From positions 2,275,677 to 2,339,676 of the forward strand of contig NC_034011.1 in the NCBI RefSeq assembly GCF_000346465.2: 64,000 nucleotides of DNA, given 5' to 3'. The first letter of the stretch is position 1; each line of letters opens with the position of its first letter. The translations under genes and the position numbers were made by a program. This DNA is from Prunus persica (taxonomy: Eukaryota; Streptophyta; Magnoliopsida; Rosales; Rosaceae). Shown here in pieces: positions 52,916 to 64,000 of this stretch. Below the pieces are notes generated by a model that worked only from the letters and a program-made list of their open reading frames with translations, was not told where the DNA came from and did not search any database.

Positions 52916-55082
52916 AACACAAGCTTGTTGATAGCCAGGTGCAACACATTCTCAAAGTTTTTTTAGGGACAGTCAAGCTTATAATTGTTTGTATCAGTAA
53001 CTGGAGGAACTCATCATCTTTATCAGCCTTCAAAACCTTGTTAATGGCATTGCTAAACTCATTGTTGTAGTAATTCAAGGTTGCATTTAGCTGTGCTTTA
53101 CTCATGGTAGAAAATGTTGATGTGAGTCTCCTAATTAATCAAGGAGATTTACTTCCTTGATTAATTAAGAGATTTACTTTCCTATTTTTTATATAAGTGA
53201 TAAATCATTGTACAATTATGAGATACTTTCCTAATTCTTTACTATATCTAATTCCTTGTAAAATCTTCATATGTAAACTCCTATATATACCTCCTTATGG
53301 AGAAGAATAAAGAACAACCTAAGATATTCAAACCATATTCATATTTTAGCATGGTATCAGAGCAATCGATCCTCAGTTGTCTCTAAATTCTCATATCAAA
53401 TTTCTTCAAACACAAACCCTAAATTCTCATATCAAATTTCTTCACAAAACCCTAAACACAAATTCTTTTTTTGTTCTCTTATTCTTAAATCCTTCCACTG
53501 CCATGAATATTGTCTCATCTTCCCAAACCGCTGCCTTCACTTCCCCATCCTCCAAAATTGCCACAACAGGTTCCCACGGTTATGTTTTGCATAGTTCTTC
53601 AAAGAAACACATCTGGGTCATTGACACCGGAGCCACTGATCACATGACCTTTGATCCTGGACAACTTACCTCTCATACATCATCTTCTCAATCGGTGGTG
53701 TCTAATACCAATGGACATCTCCAGCAGCAAGACAATTGGTTGTGGTACTAGGAGGGGCAAACTCTACCAAAAAAAAAAGAAGAGTGAAAGGGCTATGTTT
53801 ATTGACGTATCCCAAGAAGATGTTGCTTATTTCTTGACTCTGACGACCCCTTCTCTTCAAAGGGAGAAGGGGAGTGAAGAGAAGTTGTTTTGTCTCTAAA
53901 CCCTTATCTCAAATTTCTCATATTCAAATCCAAAACCCTAAAAATCAAATTCCTCATATTTATTTGAGATATTTAGTGATATACCCATTTCTAGCACTAA
54001 TATTATAAATAAACCCTACACAATTGAATTCCTATAAACAAACCCAAAAAAAACCCAAAAAATGATAGCTGGCCTTATTGAATTTAATATTAATTATTAA
54101 ATTACTTTGATGCCCTATTGAGTGCTTTGGGTATTTTTATGAGATTTTGGGGTTGAGCTTGTTTTAAGAAATTGATGGCAGTTTTGTAATTTATAAGAAG
54201 TTAAAAGCTTTTTTGTTATGTTGTAAATGGGCTTTGGGTGTGTTTCTAAAGTCCATTTTATATAGGGTATTTTTATAATTTTGGCCCCCATATTGGGTAT
54301 AATAGTGAATCTCCCTATTTATTTTCCCCAAATCAAAATCTCTCAAATCTGAAGTCCTCAAATCCTCTTATCCAAATCCCTAAACACATACCATCAAATC
54401 TTATACACATACCTCTTAAATCCAATTCCTACATCAAATACATCACCTTCCTCACCTTCTCATATGACATCTTACTTCCGCTGCAATGTCAAGAACCCAT
54501 ACGATTCTCCATCTTATTGCAGACTCACAGAAGCATAAGGTCAACCCAGACTCCTTCTTCTATCACCACCACCAAATGTTCTACTCTTCATACGTCCTCC
54601 AAAATCATATATTGCATATGCTGTGAGTGTAGAATTGTATTTCATGACTCACTTACCAAGTTGGGCAATCGTGACATATATGCACCAACTTGAGGAGGAG
54701 TGTTGACATGAGTCTCCTAATTAATCAAGGAGATTTACTTCCTTGATTAATTAAGGGATTTACTTTCCTTTTTTTTATTTTATATAAGTGATAAATCATT
54801 GTACAATTAGAAGATACTTTCCTAATTCCTTACTATATCTAATTCCTTGTAAAACCTTCATATGTAAACTCCTATTTATATCTCCTTATGGAGAAGAATA
54901 AAGAACAACCTAAGATATTCAAACCATATTCATATTTTAACAGAAAAGATCCTGATGAGCTCCACATCATTGTAGGTTTTGCCTAAGATTTTCTCATGAA
55001 ATATCTTAGCCTCTTTCTTTGCTAAGGGCACACTGATCTCATCTCCCTCGTATCGGTAAGTGCTTAAAAGATGAATCAAAAG
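52916..55082 (-). pseudogene. Annexin pseudogene split by a copia element
   Basis: An acceptor-like tcgtag at 55083-55088 opens an exon on the minus strand: LLIHLLSTYRYEGDEISVPL, AKKEAKIFHEKI, NDVELIRIF (55082-54943). The frame resumes beyond the retroelement at 53114 with STMSKAQLNATLNYYNNEF, NAINKVLKADKDDEFLQLL. This is the third-to-fourth repeat region of a plant annexin (D1/D2 type). Removing the element and one copy of its TTTTC duplication restores the frame exactly, so insertion hit an intact exon. After LTVPKK the frame shifts, and the next segment (ENVLHLAINKL) is in another frame. No earlier annexin exons are visible upstream, so the gene was also truncated. Confidence 0.85.
53110..54947 (+). 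mobile_element. Non-autonomous Ty1-copia LTR element, gag-protease remnant only
   Basis: The element spans 53115-54942. Left LTR 53115-53351 and right LTR 54701-54942 both start TGTTGA and end in A-T-rich TT(A)RCA, and are about 95% alike by eye. The primer-binding site TGGTATCAGAGC at 53352, directly after the left LTR, matches the 3' end of initiator Met-tRNA. A polypurine tract (TTGAGGAGGAG) ends at 54700. The 5-bp target duplication GAAAA flanks it. The 1.35-kb interior encodes only a piece with the aspartic protease motif WVIDTGATDHM (in 53377-53751). There is no integrase or reverse transcriptase. It must have moved with help from a full copy. It interrupts the annexin pseudogene. Confidence 0.93.
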
Positions 55083-56039
55083 CTACGACAGAATCAACAA
55101 TCAGAAAAAAGGAAGAAAAAAGAAATTCTAGGCAGCAATGTAGTTGAAGATGTTTGAACAAATCACTTCTAATTCAATTCAAGAAATTGGATAACAATAG
55201 AAGATCAAGACGATACGGTTTCAACTAGCCAATTTGACATTTGAGAGCACAATCAGATTAAGAATGAGTTTGGAGGTTGAAGGTTTGTACCTTGCACACG
55301 TCTCCAGATCTATGGTATGCAATATCTGGCTCTGGAAGAATCGTCGTTGTCGGCGTTGGCGAACAAGAAATCCCGGTTGAAAATCAGGAACACCATACGG
55401 ATCTGGCCATTTTGAAATATACTGTTAGCAAAAATTGACGATCTATCGGAATTAGTGCAGGCAAAAGATAAATCATCTTCATCTTCGTTGTTCTCTCATA
55501 GAATCATTCATGAATGTAGAACTTTTTCCATAAATCCTGTTATTAGTGTTAATTTTACCTAAAAAGTCTGAAGCCAAGTATTTTAAGAGGCAACCTACCA
55601 TTCAGATTATAGTTCCTCGATTGAGACGACAACACTCACGAATATTTTCAAGTGCTGCATTGAGACAATTTTTGCATGATGCATATAGAAGTATTTTCTT
55701 CTGTTGCATATTTTGATGTGCTACCAACTATTGCACTTTGATAGCTTGAATCTGGTACGTCTTTAGATAATTTTTTTTGTCAGTAATGAAATCAAGTTAT
55801 TATCATAATTTCCAGTAGTTAAAAATTCTACATGATTGAAACAAACTATGTCCAAAAACACAAGGACCATTAGTTAGATAAGATGAGGAATCTTGGAGAA
55901 AAACAAAGAATAGTAAAAGACTCACAAGGATGAATGGTTTTGAGTAAAGCATGTTCAATAAATTGAACGAAGATTTAGTTTAATTCCTTAAAACAAACGC
56001 ATATACATACACATATATAACAATCACGATCATCTTGTT
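55083..56039. other. Degenerate DNA between annexin and duplication copy B
   Basis: Apart from the DUF26 fragment, no coding homology is recognised. The GC-richer part at 55310-55420 (CGTCGTTGTCGGCGTTGGCG) looks like an old exon but I cannot name it. Confidence 0.4.
55590..55700 (-). pseudogene. Second DUF26 fragment
   Basis: The minus strand reads CKNCLNAALENIRECCRLNR then GTII and a stop, a good fit to the C-x2-C-L...A...I..CC...RG core of DUF26 domains. It overlaps no other gene part and is flanked by unrelated AT-rich DNA. It complements the part missing from the relic at 50362-50775. Confidence 0.6.
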
Positions 56040-58260
56040 TCAATTTATATGATATATATATTCATTACACTTTCGTCTAGTCATAGCGGTATACATTTTA
56101 TAATTTAATTAGGCTCTTATTAGTTTTGTGTTATGATTATAAGATACTACTTATAAACTAATTCATGATTCGGCCAATTTGTTTCATAAAGAACCATGCT
56201 TGCTCTATATTAATATTCATAAGAAATAAAATTTTAATAGAGAGCTACAAAATTAAATGATTGCGACTTTATGTATAGTTGATGGGTGATTGCACTTCAT
56301 TTATTCCTGTATAATATATAGCACGTTTCAGTTGAAAGATTCTTCAAATAAGCTTATTTAAGGAACATCTTTGTAGGATTCACCATTCATTGTATTTCAA
56401 TGATCCTAACTGTCTAGTTTGTAGATATTACCTAAAAGATCATTTTTACAAAAAATCACTTGAATCCGAAATCATTTGACCACCCAATTAGATGGTTATT
56501 ATTATAGTATTTTCTTGAAGCACCGTGTTCGTCTATTTTGTTGGTCACAATTAGATACCTTAATGATTTTCAATTTGCATGATTTTTTGCAAGGATGATA
56601 TATGAATGAAGACTTGAAAAATAGATAGTTTGGATCGTTGAAAACAAATCGTAAGGGACCCTATTTAAGGGATCCCTCAATATAAGGGGATTATATCTCT
56701 CAAATTTAATTGAAGGACGCCTTTTAGGGTCTTGTACAATTTTTTTTCGACGATTCAAACCGTCTATTTTTTAAGTCTTTATTCATAGCTCATTCTTGTG
56801 AAAAATTAGATAAATTGAAAACAGTTTCAGCATCTAATTGTGACCAACAAAATAGACGAACACAATGATTCAAGAAAATACTAAAATTACAATTATTAAT
56901 TGAATGATCAAATGATGTCAGATTCAAGTGATCTTTTGCAGAGATGATCTTTGAAGGAATATCTACAAGATAGACGATTCAGATTTTTGAAATACAATGT
57001 GGAGTCAGCCCACAAAACGTTTGTGGAGTCCACTATGCATTGTCTTTCAATGATCCGAACTGTCTAATTTTTAGATATTCCATCAAAGATCATTTCTGAA
57101 AAAAAATCATTTGGATGACTTGAGTGAGGGGTAATGGTTAGAGTTGCATGTTTTTGTATTACATTTCTGTCTGGTTTTATTGATGATGCTTACAATCAGA
57201 CCAAAAAAATTTGATGATGCTTACAAATTACAATTGGGATGACCTGAGTGAGGGGTCACATATATACAATGGGAAGACCTGACGAACTCTTGTGTTTGGG
57301 TATACTCTGTGAAATATAACCATGAAAATGACAAACTCTCCCTACCTTATCATGCATGTTGGATTAAATCGACGGTAAAGGTACGTAGTCGGCCTTTGCC
57401 CAACCTTCAAGTAGGGTAAGATGAAAATATACCATAGGTATTTTGTGCTTAATTTCACTCGCATTTCAACTTGGTGCTTTCAATTCAATTTGAATCTCAT
57501 TATGTGTGTGTTTTTATATATAAAGAACACAAGAGATCATGGTCCATTTAGGAGATGCATAGATTCTGAATAATAAATTGATGAAGAAAGGCTGGCTTTG
57601 ATGCAAGCAAGCAAGCACATTGATCAATATGTCTTAAAGGCACATGACATGAGGCTAAAATCTTCAAGAATTGAATGTAATGAGAAGAAAACTTGCACGA
57701 CAGGGAAACAGAATCACCTCAAAAGACTTGTTTGATTCGTTAAGTTTGCCTAACATTTGACTCTCCTCCTCCTCCTCCTCCTAGTTCTTAAACCAGACAC
57801 ACAAACATTAAAAACTAGATACTGAACATTTAAATATAGTAACAAGTACTTACAGCCATGTTGACATTTGATGTCATGATCCTATAATAATAAGACACGA
57901 TGGGTTACGTCCAAAGGAGAAAAAAGAAAGGTGATATGTAATAATTACTACTTTTAAATTGCTTATCCCAACCTCTTAAAAATTTGTTTACATTATCTCT
58001 GCATCAAGGCGATGTTCTTGTCGCTGTGCAATTCATATAGAAATGCTCATAGTGGAACAACACCAAAACACATGCTCCATGATTACACGATCAACATTTA
58101 GCCATATTAATGTAGTCATGTTGAAGGTAAGCTCTCATTGAAAAGTCACATTTTCTGTTGAAAGAAAGATACGTGCTTACGTTCATTTCATGAAACGGAT
58201 GTCTCACACTTGCTATATCATATGAATGGCACACGGATTATACTGGTGTAGGCAACTTCT
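56040..58260. repeat. Segmental duplication, copy B
   Basis: This is the paralogue of 49230-50960. It lacks the SINE of copy A and has gained the foldback element at 56360-57060, which explains most of its extra length. Its last block (58030-58225) corresponds to the DNA just upstream of the DUF26 relic of copy A. Confidence 0.75.
56360..57100. mobile_element. Large foldback element with nested inverted repeats
   Basis: The left arm (56380-56575: TTTCAATGATCCTAACTGTC ... TGTTCGTCTATTTTGTTGGT ... CACAATTAGAT) is the inverse of the right arm (56835-57000: ATCTAATTGTG ... ACCAACAAAATAGACGAACA ... CAAGTGATCTTTTGCAGAG). An inner inverted pair (AAAAATAGATAGTTTGGATC / GATTCAAACCGTCTATTTTT) lies at about 56617-56640 and 56750-56775. 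A third partial arm follows at 57035-57115. No coding capacity. Confidence 0.7.
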
Positions 58261-59135
58261 TCGCCTGCATAAGATATTCCATTTCTTTTTAAAGCCTTTT
58301 ACTCCATGGGCGGTGATGCGATGGGCAGGCATGGTGGTAAGTCTAGTTGGAAAACACTGCCTCAGACAATGGTATAAGAATAAAGAAGAGATTATTATTC
58401 TATGAACCCTTGATTTTGATTGATAGATAATTTTTTTTTTTTTCTAAAATAAATTGCTGGTGCAGAAGAAGTCCGATGCAGAGCCAATAGCTGAGCAAGT
58501 TACAAGTAAAAGCAAGGATAATTTATTATATTCAGTCACTAGACATAGCAAATTGAATGATGTTGCAACATCATCACTCCTACAAAAATAGCCAAGGGCC
58601 CCATGTGCATCTTCTATTTTATACAACTTTCCCCATCTCATAATATTATTGTTTGTCCATATTTAATTGTCCTTTATTTTTCTTTCTTCTTTTTTGGTTT
58701 TTCAAAACAAACAGATGAACATAAAAATACCCCAGCAAAAAGAGAAAAAAGAATAAAAGAAAGAATAAATTCTCCGTAAATTCCATGGATGACTTATTAT
58801 GAATTTATGAAAAGACCCCACCAACCAATGATCTCAAAACAGGCAGAGCATCAAGCAATAAGCTAACTTGGGTTTCACCGGCAACAACAGGTAGAAGATA
58901 AGCAAGATGGGCCCAAGAGTTCTATATTTACTAATATAATGCACCATGATAAGACATAACCCATCAATAATTGAATTTTATATCTGTACTTTGATCATCC
59001 CGCAAAACCAGAAAAATACTTATACGACTAGAGCATCATTCTATTTCTGGTTAAGCCAACCAATAGTACTTCGTCTTCTTCCTCAACCACTGCTTCTTCT
59101 TCTTCTTCTTCCTCTTCTTCTGTCACATAAGTTCA
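58261..59135. other. Promoter region of the plastid-protein gene
   Basis: AT-rich DNA ending in a CTT-rich leader (59085-59125) before the ATG at 59136. No other gene supported. Confidence 0.5.
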
Positions 59136-59909
59136 ATGGCTGCAACATGTTGCTTCTCCCCTTGTATCCCAACCCAAAAATCTGGTCCAGCAATAAGGCC
59201 TTTCAGCAGAGTTTTGAGGCTCAAACACTGTCAAGTTTCTGTCAAGATCAAAAGCTCTACACTCAAGATCAGATGCTCCTTGAGAGAAGAGGTCAATATT
59301 TTTTTTTCTCACTAATTTTCCTGTTTCCAGTCACTGTGGCAAGAATTTTAACTGCACAACTACTTTTTTTCACAGAAGAAGACCCTGAAAATCAGCATCA
59401 GTCACCAACTTTTTTTTTTTTTCTTTTCTAAAACAAAATGGGGTGAAATGGGATTTGTTCAACAAACATTTCTTGTTAATATCTGATTGTATTTTTTTTT
59501 TCTTTTCTTGTTACAGGTTTTTGAGGATCGGTCCAATGGAATTATTTGCTACAAAGATGACAGAGGTGAAATAATTTGTGAAGGATTTGATGAGGGTCCT
59601 AGATATTATCACCAACAGAATCCAAGAACAGGTTGTCAACCCAGGTAGATGATCAATTAATCATAATCTTAATCACAATCTTAACACAAATAAGCATCGA
59701 TTATGAAATTGATCACCTAGTTTACTTTAGGCTCATCTGATTATTTACTGGTTTTGGTCAAGTTCAGCAGAGACGCTGAGATCTTTGATCTACTTCAACA
59801 ACAAAGGTGGCTTAATTTTATCACAGACACAGAATTGAACCGTGCTGATAAAGGCGGTGTTCTGCAAGAGGACATCAAAAACTGCAATGGCTTCAACACT
59901 CACCGCTAA
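59136..59909 (+). CDS. Small probable plastid protein of unknown function, 140 aa
   Basis: Three exons (59136..59291, 59517..59644, 59771..59909) join in frame. The N-terminus MAATCCFSPCIPTQKSGPAI and the next 30 residues are rich in Ser, Lys, Arg and Cys without acidic residues, as in a chloroplast transit peptide; cleavage could fall near IRCSLREE (residues 45-52). The mature part has EDRSNGIICYKDDRGEIICEG, FDEGPRYY, and ends DLLQQQRWLNFITD...NCNGFNTHR. It is acidic and shows no membrane segment. I recall plant-only proteins with the 'EDRSxGI.CY.D..GEI.CEG.DEGPR' signature but no assigned role. The CTT-rich leader upstream is typical of plastid-protein genes. Confidence 0.85.
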
Positions 59910-60922
59910 TCAGCTCAACCCAAGTGTCAAGTCTCTTGTCAAATCATATAAAATGGTTCCACAACTTGAATATGCCCCCAATTATAATTATGTAACATAT
60001 ATATAAAGAAAGGCATATCCTTCAATGAATCATATAATTGAATATCATGCATAAATACAATGTCTTTGAAGCACATTCTTTTTTCTTCTTTTTTTCTTCT
60101 TTGTTTTTTTCCAGAATCCCACAAGTGTAGTAGTTTAGAATAATTGCTCATGAGTTCGAGTCCTAGTATTCGTGTAATGTGTGTGAAAACAAAACGGTCT
60201 ATATGAAAATCAGTTCACTGATTCACTCATTTCAATAAGCAATTACATGGATAGTAAAAGATAATATAAATTTCTATTTTCTTTTCCTTTTGGCGTTCTT
60301 TGACCAAGCCCTATGCTTGGGTTTTCTTAACGACCTTTGACTAGAACTGTCCTTTATTTATGTCAAGATATGAGCAATCCTTTTAGTACTGGAACAGCTG
60401 CAGGTCCACTGGCAGATATGCAGTCCACAGGCTTTTCACTTTTAGACTCGGAAGTCATGGTTCTGGTCACCAGTTTAAAAAACACACAAGGGCACACAAG
60501 CACATAGAGTCTGAGCCACATGAACCAACAGAAACCAAACTTTGGAAGAGAGCAAAATTGAATTGCAAATTAACATCAATCTAATGTACAGATATACAAG
60601 ACTAAACGATTCACTGAATATAGATGTTGTAATGCTAAATACATCAAGAATCATATTCCTGTAAGGATTTCATGGAGAGGTCATCCAATTATATATCCCC
60701 GACCAAACTTTCCATGGCTTCGACGGCCTTCTTCTGCATCTTCTAACAAAATAATCATGAATTTCTCAAGTAAAGATTAAATGCAAATGATACTGCTATA
60801 CAAAAGAATTGGGATATCAAAAAAGAAAGGAAAGTGAATGAATGATGAAAAAATGAAATCATGTGGCAGGGTCAATTCCTGAATCACATGCTTTAAATGT
60901 ACACGTGGACTGACTCACAGTG
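59910..60922. other. Convergent 3' regions
   Basis: Contains the 3' UTR of the plastid-protein gene and that of the minus-strand FAB1 gene (probably to about 60600). No gene seen. Confidence 0.5.
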
Positions 60923-63900
60923 TCATTCAACCGAATTACCACCATGTGCATCTTCGCCGAAATCAGAATGGGATGTACTTGGAACAATAGAGGGAGGAGA
61001 CCACTGATCTGGAACCATCAAAAAGTAGGTTGTCATTGCTTTCCTAAACCTTTTCTTGTATTGCTTCGGTGAAATTACAGTTGGAGATGCGTTCTTTGGT
61101 CCACCAAGGATGCCTGAAGCTTTAACCCAAGTTTCAAGGTGCTTATCCCACGTGTACTGCCTCATAAAATCAATGATTCCAAGTACTAACTCATGCTTCT
61201 CTTCATCCACCCCAACCAGTAATGAATAATCCATTACATCAATTGACTGCATCAGTACCGGTAGAGACATTAGAATGGGTAAGGGATTAATCTATGTTTA
61301 GTACACACTATACGGGAATACAGGATACCCCATTCAGAACATGCTCATACAAGGCATGCGAGTGCACACAAAAAGAGGAGAGTTTTAAAACTTACAGCAA
61401 GAAAAGCTGTGTCATTCCAGACAGCTCTCTCCAACAAACGCTTTGCCTTGTTTCCCACAAATATTGGAGATGTCGGCATTGCTTCAATCAAGTTCTGATC
61501 CAGCAGAACTTTGTTGCTCCCACTAGAATCAGGATTGTAACGAGACCGTGAAGATCCTTTGAGATCATAGAGCCGTGTCACATTCCTTCCAAACAGAAGA
61601 TTCTCCATAACCAAAACATCTGTCTTTGATTCTTTCCCTCCCTTAAGATGCTTTGATGTAACCTTTCAATACAAATACAACCACAGAAAGAGTAAGTATC
61701 AAGAAAAATAATGTAGCTGATGCAGCAAGATACGGTATCAATATTTAGTAGTAGCAGTAGTAGTAGAAAATAGTTGTTACTAAAGTTGTCAGGTTAATCT
61801 GACTAGAATAGTTGACAGCTTTTGAGGTTAACACAAAAGTACCTGATATATCCCCAGAATCTTTGCTAGGCATGTTGGACTTCCTGTGCCAATTGATTCA
61901 GATAGGTACTTGAAATATCCCGGTGCGAATTTTATGAAAGATTCCAGCTCTGTCTTGGTGACTTGTTTGATGATAAACCGGTCATCCGAGGTTTTAGCAA
62001 AAAAGACATTGCTCTTCCCACCTTGGGCTCCCCACTTTTTACAACGACTAAGGGATCTTACAAAGTCAAGCTCAGAAGGACAACAAATCCTCCTTAAGGC
62101 TTCAAAACGATTCGCATAGTAACATGTCACAGAGTATTTAACCTTACCAAGTGGGCCATCATCTCCAAAGGAAACTCTTGCATGCAAAGCCTTTGTATAC
62201 GAAAGCGGATCCAAACCCAGGGAGTTACGAGATCCAGATAAAGATAAAATGCTTTCCTCAGTAGACCCGAAGCTTCGATGAGATTCAGAAGCCGTGTCAT
62301 CATCAGGATGGTGTGACTGCATAGTCAGTGAATCAGAAAAACTAGCATCCCCCTCATCACTTGTTTGCAAATGATAATCTGGTGATACGAGGGCATAAGC
62401 TATAAGACTTGTGGGCTCATCATCATATACAGGGACAACAGTATCATTAACACCCACGGGAAGAAGCAGCCTTGCCCCACCTTCCAGTTCCAACTCCCGA
62501 AAGGATGAAACATAGACTGGATTGTATTCACCAAGTGTGTCAAGCTTCTGAGCAGCAGATAAAAAATTCTTATTGAACCCACGATAGAAATTTAAAAAGG
62601 GCATTTTTAACCAGCTTACAGAGTCTTCCATATTCTCAGACCCCTTGGTCGACAATGCAGGTGAAACAGAATGGGCAACCTTGGGACCATTCTGGTATTC
62701 TGCATGGTCTAAATTTAATCCCTCTTTCACTGGAGAGGCATTTGAATCTGCCATTGCTAAAACAGGAACTGCACAGGTATTGTCCTTTGCTATTCCAATT
62801 CCACTTTGATTTTCACCGGTCCATGCCGTGTCAAGGGTATCTGACAAATCCATTATAGGAAACTGGCCATCAGAGAGAGTCTTACGCATACTTGTCCTTG
62901 GTTTCAAAGGTTCAGATTGATCACAGATGCTCACTTCACCAGGGAGATTAGCTTCATCTTCTTTTTCATTATTTGAATCTTGACCAATGTCTCTCCCTTT
63001 GTAAACCATGTCAGTATCGGCAGTGCTATCAAAGTCTCCCCCATGGTCAAATTCTTTGTTAAGCATTGCATCCACTAGAAAGGAATCACAACTATTATAA
63101 CATTTCCCTGGCTTTATTGCCACATTCATATCGGCAATATTTCCATTATTAACCACAGGTTTCCGCTCATCGGGAACTGAGCTGTTCAAACCATCCTGGA
63201 GGCTGTTGTTATCTAAATTGGCTGCATAAATCAAGCGGTGGTCCCACATATAAGATTGGAAAAGTAACTGCCTTCGCAATCGATTGATCTCCAGAATGTC
63301 AATAACAGGTTGTCCCTTTCTAGCTTCCCTGTTCAAAGTTTTTTGGAGTAATTCCTAAAAAAAGCGTCAACAAAAATATGATAAGCCAATTATCAAAAAT
63401 CAGAATTTATTTCATATACAAAGACTGGTTAGAATACCATCTTCATCGACAAGACTATATTGATGTAAATGAAACTATAAAACCTACAAGATTATACATA
63501 AAAGTTACAAGAAAGTTTTGTGACAATCAAGGATACTTCCATCACTCTTGTTACATTAAAGGAGCTTGTAGATGAATCAGAATGCATATAAAGATGATTG
63601 ATAAAGTATTATATCTGGTTCATCCAGATAATGTGCAGTGGAAAAGAAAAGGAAAAGAAAAAGTCTATATATATCAACTAGCCATGCATAAAGCTTAGAT
63701 TCTTGACATGAAATTCAGTAACTAAGGCTTGGCACATGAATAATTGAAGGCCTCACCTCAAATTCCACCTTCTCCTTTTGTAACATTCCTTCCAGTTCCA
63801 CAATTTGGTGTCTTGATTCAGGTGTTACCATGCCACTAGTATGTGACCCTGAACCAGATCTTTTCTCCGCAATTTGACGAAGAGCATTAAGTACTTCAGA

Positions 63901-63927
63901 AAAAAGAAGCTCTGCCCGTTCAACAAC
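60923..63927 (-). CDS. FAB1: FAB1/PIKfyve phosphatidylinositol-3-phosphate 5-kinase, 3' part
   Basis: Four exons are visible (63927..63757, 63354..61843, 61662..61396, 61246..60923), all phase 0, giving the last 757 residues. The 5' part with FYVE and chaperonin-like domains lies beyond base 64000. The first visible exon encodes a coiled-coil (VERAELLFSEVLNALRQIAE). The large exon has the linker (RRQLLFQSYMWDHRLIYAA) and acidic, disordered stretches, then the kinase lobe (HARVSFGDDGPLGKVKYSVT, CYYANRFEALRR). The ATP-binding lysine is in DRFIIKQVTKTE. DLKGSSRSR and MDYSLLVGVD carry the catalytic loop residues; the end is WDKHLETWVKASGILGG and a polar tail. The kinase makes PI(3,5)P2 on endosomes and the vacuole membrane. 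It looks like FAB1A/B, not the FYVE-less C/D, but the FYVE domain is not in view. Confidence 0.94.
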
Positions 63928-64000
63928 CTAATATAACCAGATAAACAAATCAGCTACATAAAGCAATAATGCAATGCAATCATGAAATATCCAAATGTAT

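Noticed and set aside
58946..59431. Plus-strand 161-aa frame with a poly-Leu stretch
   Set aside because: It is the CTT-rich leader and first exon of the plastid-protein gene read in the wrong frame.

Overview
The window is plant nuclear DNA. Genes have many exons with GT-AG introns, intergenic DNA is AT-rich, and there are plant-only families: an ATL-type RING-H2 protein, a type-I pectin methylesterase pair, a remorin, a Pumilio-23 protein, and a UBC33/34-type E2. Codon use, intron sizes and the repeat families suggest a woody rosid, most likely Rosaceae (Prunus-like), but the species is inferred, not proven. A 334-bp run of N marks a draft assembly.

Layout. 0-18 kb is gene-dense: ATL E3 ligase (+), a small conserved unknown protein (-), an ER tail-anchored ubiquitin-conjugating enzyme (-, 9 coding exons), a candidate secreted signalling peptide (+) followed by its decayed duplicate, and APUM23 (-, 10 exons, one GC-AG intron). 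18-25 kb has no gene I can support. It holds a Mutator-like foldback element with a 287-bp non-autonomous Helitron inside it, a palindromic MITE and the assembly gap. 25-35.4 kb carries two tandem pectin methylesterases (+). 36.2-41.9 kb is a 15-exon mitochondrial alanine aminotransferase (+) with a hAT-like element in intron 7. 44.5-47.5 kb is a remorin gene (-). 47.5-59 kb is a graveyard: DUF26 relics in a segmental duplication, a SINE whose empty site survives in the other copy, an HSP90 fragment, several MITEs, and an annexin pseudogene split by a gag-protease-only copia element with an exact 5-bp target duplication. 59.1-59.9 kb is a small probable plastid protein (+). 60.9-64 kb is the 3' part of a FAB1/PIKfyve lipid kinase (-), which runs off the right edge.

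The genes share no pathway. The two PMEs are a real tandem family unit acting in the cell wall. The ATL protein and the UBC34-type E2 both belong to membrane-linked ubiquitination, but nothing here ties them together. Exon models were built by hand from reading frames, splice signals and remembered family sequences; every multi-exon model below closes in frame. I found no evidence for an unknown multi-gene system. The most novel items are the small secreted-peptide gene with its pseudogene copy, and the nested, datable transposon insertions.
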